Source of the DNA: Zoroaster sp. YZ-2022
Lineage: Eukaryota > Echinodermata > Asteroidea > Forcipulatida > Zoroasteridae
Reading direction: 5' to 3'
DNA length: 64,000 bases
Assembly: GCA_029582265.1 (NCBI GenBank)
Contig: CM055837.1
Coordinates: forward strand, 13,906,777 to 13,970,776
A program made the translations under genes and the position numbers. This document shows, in pieces, positions 23,102-32,787 of the stretch. The notes under the pieces are model-generated. The model saw nothing but the letters and a program-made list of their open reading frames with translations. It searched no databases and had not been told where the DNA came from. Positions within the stretch are counted from its first letter, which is position 1. Every line of letters begins with the position of its first letter.

Positions 23102-25953
23102 ATAGATTTATATGTAAAAGTGTAAAATGTAAACATCAAAAATGCTGGTAAAAATAAACAAGAATCTCTGACTGACGTGGTGGAGATAGACACTGGGTAA
23201 ATGTATTGCAATGGTATTCCTAAGTCCTAACTGACTGTTAACTCCATTCTAACAGTTACGTTAAAACTTGTGACAACTCGACCTACGAGACAAGTCGGCT
23301 CTCGTGACAACTCGACCCCCATTTTGCGGGAAGGATCGAGTGTTAATCGAATTGACAACGCGCTGACATTTTTTGTTTTTTTCATCGGATCATTAGGCCT
23401 ACACATTTTTCAAAATAAGAAGCATGGTTTTACTGTTAACATTAAACCAAGCTTATGATGACACAATTATATTCACTTTTCAAAGAATTAGTTTTCCTTT
23501 CTAAGTGAAGTATCGTCCATGTATCGTCTATCATAGTATCAATCATTCCATGTACGTCATGTACGTAATTCGCCGCACTCGTGAAATGACGCACCTACTT
23601 TTTGGCTTAGTATTTCTCGGAAAACTTACAAAATTATGGAGTATTACTGGTTGCATAAACATATCTAAGTCATGCTTGTTACAGAAATACAAATTATAGT
23701 GAAATTGTATGATTTACTGGAAAGTTAGTGCTTGTGAAAGTGGAAAAAGTTGTTTAAATAGGGTTTTCAGGTGAAAATTTTTTCCTAAACCAATATGCTC
23801 AATATTTATATCAAATTAAAGGTCTTGATGAACGAAATACAATGGTTTTTAAATCAAGAAAATCGGACGAGTAGTTTTTGAGGAATCCTGTTTTATTTAA
23901 TCAAGTATACAGCATTCGATGAAGCCCGACTGTCCATACACTGTGTACATCCGTCATCCCTAATACTAGCAACAAAACCGTTGAATCAGCCTACACACAC
24001 CGTGATACACACGCACAGCATTCGTGCTCGTTTCCCTCATAAGAGCTTTTGAAAGGGTGTAAAAAGTACACTCTCCGCTCAAAACTAAACACAATTATGG
24101 CTCAAAACTTTCACATATGATAGAAAAGAGGTGTAAAATTCATTCAGACATCGCTCTTACCTTTCAACTTAAAAATTTTACCTCGAAAAACGGTGTTTAA
24201 TTTTTTATCTCTTCATAACTTCGGTTGTAGAGTAGCTGTGGAGATCGAGCAAGCATGGGTATGTAAAGGAGCCCTTTGACTTAATATGGAAACCCGTTTT
24301 CTTGTCAATCACAATGTACTCGGGCATGGAGACAGCTCCGAAGTGGATGCCCTCAGCAGAGCGCAGCAAATTTTACGGGCTGAATGCGCCCGATCTCGGA
24401 ACACCAGCGAAGGCTGGGCGGGACGAGAGTGGTTCATTCATAAAAAGCCAGCCTTTCGCACGTACTTCCGATTGCTATTTTATGTACATTGTTGGATAGC
24501 TGAGACTATAAGCTTTCCAATGAGCTATTACATGTAAGATTTCGACAGGTAAAAGTAATGTAATTTTTTGATTTAAAATTTTGATGTTTTTTGTTGCGGG
24601 CGATGCGCTGTGCGTGTGGAGGGCTTCGGGCAAGCACGTACAAACTGAAAACCCTAGTTTAACCACTGATTTTACTATACAAATACTAATCAGTAGGCCT
24701 AATAGAGATTTACATGACCTCAATTTTTTTTTTAACGAACATCTGTGATTTTATTGTTCTATATGCTGTCAACAAGCTGTTGAGTGTTGTCTGTGGAAAC
24801 CAAAATATATGAATGCTTTGTATTTGCAATGATTTTTTAAATAAATACTGATCCTTAAAATGGGCACATTCCTTATAGAAGAAGCGAACGAAGACTACTT
24901 AATTCGTTGGTGTTTTTTTCGACGGTAGTGGAAAATTATTGAGAAAATGAAACATTAATATCATGGTTATGAAAATAAATCTTTTAAATGTTTTATTTGA
25001 CAAAATGTTAACAGCATTTTTACACATTTCAAAGTTTTAAAGTACTTTTTGCAAAAATTGTAACCTTTTTATTGGTCTTTCAAGAATATTGATTAAAAGT
25101 TTTGAGAGCTTCTCCAAATTATACAATTTTATTTAAAAAATCGAAAACAATATTTTTATTTTCAAGATTAAAAACAATTTTACAACCATCTGGAATAAGA
25201 TGAAACATGTTTCAACTGTTTTTCTTCTTGGGTACATTTTCTGTGCTCCCATCAACTTGAACAGTTTGGGGGTGAGTCATTATACCAACATCAATTTTCT
25301 GATGACCACAATTCTGTGCGTCTCAAAAAACGGCGCTCAAGACGTCCACGCGTATGATCATGCATTGAAATTCAGCATTTTACAAGAGAATCCTTCACTC
25401 AAACAAACTGAAACACCAAACTGCTAATTTCATTTGTAAGTTACCATCCAGTTGATTATATAATCTTAGGTGCGTCATTTAGGGTAAATTGAGGATATAA
25501 TGAAATCAAGGATGTTATTGGTAAAACACGTTTTGTAATATTTTTTTCAAATAATTTTAAATCTATAATTTTATATCTCGTATTCGCCCACAGGGGAGAG
25601 TGAGAAAAGCCGGCACCAGCAATGGGCAACGTGTTTTAGAAATGTGTAGGGCCTAATAATATGCATATTTTCATTGATTTTTATAGGACTTTTTATGGTT
25701 TATTATTTGAATGGCATTCAATAAAATATAATATTTATAATTTTTATACATTTGGACTTTTTTATTTAACATTATATTTTCCCCGGGGACAGGTATATTT
25801 ACTGTAACTAGTATTTACTACATTCTTAAAAGGATTTTCTAAGAGTTAAATTTGTGCCAGAATTTGAGCCATACTGGGTGCTAGAATAAGCCTAGTAGTG
25901 ATCAATCTTTTTTCGAGGGAAATGATGATCCACTTCTAAGCAACGATAAATTG
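23102..25953. other. Gene-free AT-rich DNA
   Basis: No coding motif is recognised. Near 23270-23312 are isolated copies of the 'gacaactcgacc' word that forms the minisatellite at 25.9 kb, in the opposite orientation. Other ORFs are short and motif-free. Confidence 0.45.
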
Positions 25954-26348
25954 GGTCAAGTTGTCCGTGTTGAGTTGTCACAGGAGGTCGAGTTGTCACA
26001 AGGGTTGAGTTGTCTCATGGGTTGATTTTTTTTTGTGGGTCGAGTTGTCACAAGGGCAAGTTGTCTCGTGGGTCGAGCTGTCCGTGTCGAGTTGTCACAA
26101 GGGTCGAGTTGTCTCGTGGGTTGATTTTTTTCGTGGGTTGATTTTTTTGTGGGTCGAGTTGTCGCGTGGGTCGAGTTGTTGCGTGGGTCGAGTTGTCTCG
26201 TGGGTCGAGCTGTCTGTGTCGAGTTGTCACAAGGGTCGAGTTGTCTCGTGGATTGATTTTTTTTGTGGGTCGAGTTGTCACAAGGTCGAGTTGTCACAAT
26301 GGTCAAGTTGTCGTATGGGTCGAGTTGTCACAAGGGTCGAGTTGTCTT
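25954..26348 (+). repeat. Minisatellite of GGGTCGAGTTGTC words
   Basis: About 20 imperfect copies of a 16-19-bp word 'gtcgagttgtcacaaggg' or 'gtcgagttgtctcgtggg', interrupted by 'ttgattttttt' spacers. Overlapping ORFs on both strands are artefacts of the repeat. Confidence 0.92.
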
Positions 26349-26371
26349 AACCCACTTGGCCCTGTAATCCT

Positions 26372-27236
26372 ACATGTACAAAAAGGGGAGATTTGTTCAG
26401 CCTTTGATCTGCTAATTATTAAATTGCAGACACTTTTAACATGAAGTTCACTATTATGAGATCAGTAATTTTGGTGAAATTTTAACGTTAATTTTATTTT
26501 TATTTTTTAATGTAAAAAATGTTTTGAATATTTAATGAAAGTGAGCTATTCCAGAATAGGCCATGAGAATGAAAGTCATAGATTTGCATCCACCGCCCGC
26601 ATGTCCCGAAAGCTACCGCCTAAATTTTTCATTATTTGCCAAAAAAATCATTATTTGCACAAAAAAGGTATTTCCACCAAACAAATTTAGTTCCAAATCA
26701 TCCACATCAGTAAAACGAAGTTTTTACCAAATTTCCACCAGTATGTGCGCTAGGACCTATAATCATTAGCACATGTTCTCTTAGTCTTAATACTAGTCTT
26801 AGTACAGTCTTACATAGTCCCGCGTACGTCGTTCACAAAAAAGGTCGCATCGCGCTAAAACTGTATGGTAAACTCCGTCCGATCCGCACCTGCAACTGTA
26901 CCACCTTCATATGCACAACACGTTCGCTGTTGAGCCTTTCCTGTGTGTGCGGCCCGCACGTATAAGGATGCACGTACGTACACAGATTAGAAGAAACATC
27001 ATGTGATTGCGCTGTTATTAATGATCAATGGAAATAATGAATAATGAAAAAAAGCCTCATGTGTTTTCGAAATTTCCTGGACGCAAATCTATGGCTTTCA
27101 TTCTCTTGGCCATAATGGATTTTATGTCAAAAGTATCTGCTTGGGCAAGGTTACCTAATCAGTAAGTGTTGTAGGTTATAAAAATTAGCAGATCAAAAGT
27201 TGAAAAAAAAGAAAAATCCCCCTTTTTTGTACGTGT
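26372..27236. mobile_element. Imperfect foldback element
   Basis: The left end ('tgtacaaaaaggggagattt ... gatctgctaat') and the right end (reverse complement of 'attagcagatcaaaag ... ccccctttttt') match. So does an inner pair around 'gagaatgaaagtcatagatt' (26568) and its reverse complement (27080-27105). The arms are diverged, with an ~480-bp centre and no ORF. Confidence 0.6.
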
Positions 27237-27261
27237 GGGGTTGGAGCCAAGGATACCATGG

Positions 27262-27541
27262 GAGTCCAGCGTATTGGCTCTAGAATGGGGCTATGCTATT
27301 CTGTATTCGTTAAAACTAACACAAAAGAGGTAATTACCTCTTTTAGAAAACTATCTCCTGTGTTTTGCAAACTGCTTACCAACCTAAAGGACCTGTAGTA
27401 AGAGTCCAGCGTATTGGCTCTAGAATGGGGCTATGCTATTCTGTATTCGTTAAAACTAACACAAAAGAGGTAATTACCTCTTTTAGAAAACTGTCTCCTG
27501 TGTTTTGCAAACTGCTTACCAACCTAAAGGACCTGTAGTAT
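27262..27541 (+). repeat. 140-bp head-to-tail dimer with internal 22-bp palindromes
   Basis: Units at 27262-27401 and 27402-27541 are almost identical (one change, 'ctatctcc' versus 'ctgtctcc'). Each contains a perfect palindrome around 'gaggtaattacctc' (27323-27344 and 27463-27484). The second unit runs directly into a Penelope-like fragment. Confidence 0.93.
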
Positions 27542-27640
27542 AAATGCAAAATAGAAGTTGTTGGCCTTGCGTTTCAAACCTAGCAGGTTCTTTCTCAAAG
27601 GCAAAATGGATGAAATAAGCATACACACACATATATTTAC
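27490..27640 (-). mobile_element. Penelope-like terminal fragment with hammerhead-like fold
   Basis: On the minus strand it reads 'tttgagaaagaacctgctag' followed by 'gtttgaaacgcaaggcc'. The stem AACCT/AGGTT with loop GCT precedes GAAAC, as in the hammerhead-like motif of Penelope-like element ends. A related copy lies at 43545-43700 on the plus strand. No Penelope reverse transcriptase is present. The family call is by motif only. Confidence 0.45.
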
Positions 27641-27868
27641 AGAAGAGTGAGCAGAAGTTAGTCAGGTGTGAAAGGAACACAAAAGAGGGTACAACTACAA
27701 GAGGCAGAGTCAGCTACTTGGGACCAGACAAAGTTACTAACATTATACTAGCAATTTGCAGCATTTTTTGTGTTGATTTAACTATGGAGGATGGTTTAAC
27801 ATATCTAAAAAAAATTTTTTTTTTAAAGTCATACTAATCAGTGTCACAAAGCGTCAATGGTCGATTAA

Positions 27869-28824
27869 GCATCTGCAATCATTATTCATTGATTTTTCTT
27901 CTGCCTTTAATACCGTTAAGCCACATGTTCTTTTACGTAAAGTGCAGAATATGATTATTAACCTTCATCTCGCATTATGGATCAACAATTTTTTAACTAA
28001 CAGATCACAGAGGGTCAGGTTTGCAGATGCTTTGTCTGACGTCATCCAAATAAGCACAGGAGATCCCCAAGGCTGTGTCTTGTCGCCATTGTTGTTCTCT
28101 ATGTACACCAGTGTTTTTAATTTAGAGAATGACTCGTGTGTCATAACTAAATATGCTGATGATACTGCCTTAACAGGACTAATTATAAATGGTAACGAAA
28201 CGGTATAGAAATGAAATCAAAAGAATTGTTGACTGGTGTAAAAGAAATCATTTAGTTTTAAATGTGCATAAAACTAAAGAAATCATCTTTGATTTCCGTA
28301 GAATCCCCAATGTCACTGATCCTGTTGAAATCAACAATGTGCCTGTTGAAATAGTTCATGAGATTAAGTACCTAGGTACAGTGGTTGATGATAGACTGAA
28401 CTGGAACTCAAATACTACTAAAATGTGTAAAAAAGCTCACCAACGACTTTACTTTGTTAGGAAACTTAAATCATTTAATGTGAATACTCATGTTTTACAG
28501 CTTTTTTATCAGAGTACTATTCAATCTGTTATCAGTTTCTGTTGTATTTGTTGATTTAACTCGCTTACTCTGTGCAATCGTAAGAAACTCCAGCAGGCTA
28601 GCAGAATTATTGGAGTTGACATGAATTGTATGCAAGAAATAGTCGATAACAGCCTCATGAATAATTTTAATAATATTCTGTCTGACTCTGCTCATCCTCT
28701 CAACTCTTTAATTATTCAGAACCATTCTGGTAGGGTCCGCCAACTCTGTGTTAAAACAAACAGATTTTGTTATTCCTTTTTACCTTGTGCTATTCAAGAT
28801 TTTAACAGCCGTTGTTTGAGATAA
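27869..28824 (+). pseudogene. Non-LTR (LINE) reverse transcriptase, 5'-truncated and broken
   Basis: Translation gives RT blocks in order: 'FIDFSSAFNTV' (27882-27915), 'NRSQRVRF', 'STGDPQGCVLSPLLFSMY' (28055-28110), the catalytic 'YADDTAL' (28152-28172), then a thumb-like part 'LVLNVHKTKEIIFDF' and 'IKYLGTVVDDRLNW'. A C-terminal part with 'SGRVRQLCVKTNRF' and 'SFLPCAIQDFNSR' follows. This is a Jockey/CR1/L2-type LINE. A frameshift near 28195, a stop at 28552-28554 and loss of everything 5' of the palm make it dead. Subclass is uncertain. Confidence 0.85.
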
Positions 28825-29033
28825 TTTGTTTTTTATTTGGTTTCTTGCATTACCTATTTTACCTTTTATCTTAGTTCATACTAGTTACTTTTTGTGTACT
28901 CCTGTTTACTTTTATGTACTTTTTTGATGTTAGTGTTTTTCTCTTGTAATTTTCTCTTTGGGTCTGTTTCCCTTGGTCCAGTATCTTTGTTCAAGTCTTG
29001 TTCGTTTTGTCTGTTGTTATTGATGTTATGCAT

Positions 29034-29392
29034 TTTGCCTTGTTACTGTTTTGCCTTGTTACTGTTTTGCCTTGTTACTGTTTTGCCATGTTACTGTTTT
29101 GCCTTGTTACTGTTTTGCCTTGTTACTGTTTTGCCATGTTACTGTTTTGCCATGTTACTGTTTTGCCTTGTTACTGTTTTGCCTTGTTACTGTTTTGCCT
29201 TGTTACTGTTTTGCCTTGTTACTGTTTTGCCTTGTTACTGTTTTGCCTTGTTACTGTTTTGCCATGTTACTGTTTTGCCATGTTACTGTTTTGCCTTGTT
29301 ACTGTTTTGCCATGTTACTGTTTTGCCGTGTTACTGTTTTGCCGTGTTACTGTTTTGCCATGTTACTGTTTTGCCTTGTTACTATTTTGTTT
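29034..29392 (+). repeat. 16-bp minisatellite (TGTTACTGTTTTGCCT), ~22 copies
   Basis: Near-perfect tandem copies vary only at one position (cct/cat/cgt). Because 16 is not a multiple of 3, all three frames cycle through the same peptide and stay open, giving long spurious Leu/Cys/Val-rich ORFs. It follows the LINE remnant by ~200 bp. Confidence 0.97.
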
Positions 29393-29652
29393 GTGAGGGT
29401 GCGTGTGTTTGTCTGTTTCTATTCTATTGTTTTTTGTTTGTTTGGTTGTTTGCTGCTTGTTTGCATGTTTGTTTGTTTGTTGGGTTGTTTGCTTGTTTGG
29501 TTGGTTGGTTGGTTGGTTGTCTGTATGTTGTTTGTTTGTTTGTGTTTCTGTCTGTCGGGTTGTCGGTCTGTCCGTTTGTTTGTTGTTTGTTTGTTTGTGT
29601 TTCTGTCTGTCGGGTTGTCTGTCTGTCTGTTTGTTTGTTGGGTTGTTTATTT
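29393..29652 (+). repeat. GTTT-rich low-complexity tract with a ~60-bp internal duplication
   Basis: Runs of 'tgtttgtttg' and 'ttggttggttgg' are present. The word 'gtttctgtctgtcgggttgtc' is used twice. Confidence 0.9.
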
Positions 29653-30336
29653 TCATGGTAAAAAGTCTTATGTCACATTGACGCTTCGTCTAGGTATTTA
29701 ACCACATTTCACATGTTGCTGTCTGCTGTTTCTACTTGTTGCCATCATATGCCATGTATTCAAACTGTTTTTTTGCATTTTCTGCACTTGGCTATGCTGT
29801 TTTTCTGCACTTAGCTATATATGCCGTTAATGCTCTGTGACCCTATGTAGTATGACTGAAAAAAACAATTATTTTATAAACCTTTTAGATATTCATATTG
29901 CATTGTGGTCTACTGGGTGCTTGTGACAGACAATAGTTTACACACAAACATATGGAGCGACCATGCCAATTTTCACCAACCATGCCAATTTGCACAAAGA
30001 AATATGGAACAGTCTTTCAACAACACTTTTGATGGGATATACAGTAAATAACAATATGCGTTGTAATATGTGAGGAAAAGGAGAAATCATTGGGAGTTCC
30101 CAGCAAATATTTAAGTAAATTTACAACATCTAATTCACAGAACCCATTAATTTTCCTGGAAAATATGTACATGAATGTTTTTGGAATATCGACAGTACAG
30201 TAATATATCAAGAATACACCAAAAACTTAATCAACTTGGTCAATAGTTTATTGAGTATCATATCATGATGGAATTATTGTGTTATCCTCTATGCCTAACA
30301 CAACTTTTTGTCAAACAAGATAAACACATTTTCTTG
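29653..30336. other. Intergenic, no gene seen
   Basis: AT-rich sequence without motifs or clear repeats. Confidence 0.4.
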
Positions 30337-31163
30337 TACATGTAATAGTGATATCATACATGTAATAGTGATATCATACGTGTAATAGTGATATCATACG
30401 TGTAATAGTGATATCATACATGTAATAGTGATATCATACGTGTAATAGTGATATCATACATGTAATAGTGATATCATACATGTAATAGTGATATCATACA
30501 TGTAATAGTGATATCATACATGTAATAGTGATATCATACATGTAATAGTGATATCATACATGTAATAGTGATATCATACATGTAATAGTGATATCATACA
30601 TGTAATAGTGATATCATACATGTAATAGTGATATCATACATGTAATAGTGATATCATACATGTAATAGTGATATCATACATGTAATAGTGATATCATACA
30701 TGTAATAGTGATATCATACATGTAATAGTGATATCATACATGTAATAGTGATATCATACATGTAATAGTGATATCATACATGCAATAGTGATATCATACA
30801 TGCAATAGTGATATCATACATGCAATAGTGATATCATACATGCAATAGTGATATCATACATGTAATAGTGATATCATACATGTAATAGTGATATCATACA
30901 TGTAATAGTGATATCATACATGTAATAGTGATATCATACATGTAATAGTGATATCATACATGTAATAGTGATATCATACATGTAATAGTGATATCATACA
31001 TGTAATAGTGATATCATACATGTAATAGTGATATCATACATGTAATAGTGATATCATACATGTAATAGTGATATCATACATGTAATAGTGATATCATACA
31101 TGTAATAGTGATATCATACATGTAATAGTGATATCATACATGTAATAGTGATATCATACATGT
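30337..31163 (+). repeat. 20-bp minisatellite, ~41 copies
   Basis: Unit 'acatgtaatagtgatatcat', highly homogeneous. Variants are 'acgtg' (a few early copies) and 'atgcaatag' (four copies near 30780-30845). Each period contains two 8-bp palindromes, TGATATCA and TACATGTA. It ends about 700 bp upstream of the HDAC8 start codon. Confidence 0.98.
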
Positions 31164-31866
31164 ATTGGCCTACATGTATGTAATGTAGAATTATGGTTCT
31201 TGCTGCTTGGGCGTACCAATTATTTTTAGAAATATGTTTGGCCTACTGAGCACTGTTGCTATTTTAAAGCATTTATTTCTATAAATTTATAGAATTAGTA
31301 AAATGGCAATGTTCCAGTGAAAAAGAAAATTACTTATAACATATCGCAAAAGTATGGGTGATACATCTTTTAAAGAGCCAAAGTTGTGCAACAATTGTAA
31401 GAAGTGTCGTGTAACGTACACAAGTCACACAGTTGTTCAAAAAACATACAAGTTAATGAGTAAACAGTTAATAAATTTGTTTTATTACAAATAAGACATG
31501 CACAAAAGTTACAAGCTACGAAGATTTAAATTTGCATGACAAAGTTGTAACAAAGAAAGATGCGTACATGTGTAGACTTACATGTACTTGACACACTTTG
31601 AACAAAGTTCTGTTTTTTTCTGACTACAGTTCCCTATTGTATTGTAGAGAACTCATCAGTAGATCCACATACCACATGTTCACAGTACATGCCATACTTG
31701 GCAGGCATACACATAGTGTACATACCAAAACAGGCCTGGCCACTGATAAGTAGATTTTAAGTAGATCATTTTGATCAATGCCAGTTCGTTTTCTTTTCTT
31801 TTATTCAAGACAGGTACCTAGTAAACAAGCAACTTGATCTGCTATACATTAAGAAACATTCATATC
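31164..31866 (+). other. HDAC8 5' flank, probable 5' UTR splice acceptor
   Basis: No coding is visible. A pyrimidine-rich run followed by 'ttcaagacag' at 31803-31812 is a good splice acceptor just before the first coding exon. An upstream non-coding exon, outside or within this stretch, is therefore likely. An in-frame stop (TAA) at 31822-31824 rules out coding further 5'. Confidence 0.45.
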
Positions 31867-32787
31867 ATGGCTTCTTCTGCAAATGTAATAAGTGAAGATA
31901 CATCATCAACCTCCTCCCTAGGACAGGAACGCCTTGTTGACAATTCCAACCCTTTATCCATTCCTCGTCACCCTAAGACACAGGAGGACCATGTTGTCAA
32001 TTTGAAATCACCTACAGTATCCATATCAAATGAGTCACCTACATGTACATGTAGGGCTTTGTGTGACACGGACTGTGGACCATCAACTTCAAGCTCATCA
32101 GACAAGTTGTTACAACACTTAGAGCTCCTTGCAGAAAACGTCCACCCACGGGATGCCCCTCTGTCCCCTGCCCGAGCCAGTTTGTCTGTTGAGAAATCCT
32201 TACACATGTATTATTCTATGAAGCGGACGGAGACATTCAGTAACTTGTATGATTTTGACTGTAGCTCATCAACAACCTCAAGTTCTTCTGAGAAACTTCT
32301 TCAACGACTGGAAGAGCTGTCTGAAAATATACCTCCAGGATCCTTTCTTACCTCACCTGATCATTCTTCTATAGGAAAATCACTGCCACTGTTAAGAAGA
32401 ACTGATGATTCCTGTGCAACTTATGACTTTGATGGCAGTTCATCAGCATCCTCAACAACTTCTGAAAAAGTTTCAAAATGCCTGGAGCAACTTCCTGAAA
32501 ATATACGCTCTAGAGTCTCTCCAGGCTCAAGGCTCTCTCCAGTATGCTCTCTTTGCCCTGTTCTATCAGTAGAAAAGTCTAAATCATTAAAGAGAAGTGC
32601 TCCTTCACCACTGAAGCCTTTGAATCGATTAGGTCCAAGATTAAAACGTCGCAGTGTGGGTACAAGTCGATGGGATTATACCATTGGAGATAAGACGAAT
32701 CAGGTGTCATCATCTAGTGGAGTTGTGTATATTTATAGTCAACAGCTGATGAGATTATGTGATACACTATTGAAAGTTCCAAAGAGA
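31867..32787 (+). CDS. HDAC8: HDAC8 exon 1: three-module Ser-rich N-terminal extension
   Basis: This exon encodes residues 1-307. Only the last ~22 residues ('[21 protein letters not shown]') belong to the deacetylase fold. Before them are three related modules of ~50 residues: '[20 protein letters not shown]' (32067 on), '[20 protein letters not shown]' (32251 on) and '[20 protein letters not shown]' (32428 on). The shared pattern is (D)FD-x-SSS-x-SS-EKLLxxLExLxENI, then a Pro/Ser linker ending in 'SP'. The Ser runs suggest disorder and phosphorylation, and the EKLL...LE part could form a short amphipathic helix. A basic stretch follows (KRSAPSP ... RLKRRS, about 32593-32665) and could act in nuclear import. 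Human HDAC8 has only ~15 residues here. I know no named domain for the modules. Confidence 0.85.

Noticed and set aside
25956..26350. ORFs on both strands with TTRPTRQLDP or VELSRG repeats
   Set aside because: Minisatellite artefacts.
28894..29701. Long Cys/Leu/Val ORFs, apparently transmembrane
   Set aside because: They come from the 16-bp minisatellite and the GTTT tract, open in all three frames.
30337..31163. Regular repeat array resembling a CRISPR
   Set aside because: There are no unique spacers; it is a plain 20-bp tandem repeat in a eukaryotic genome.
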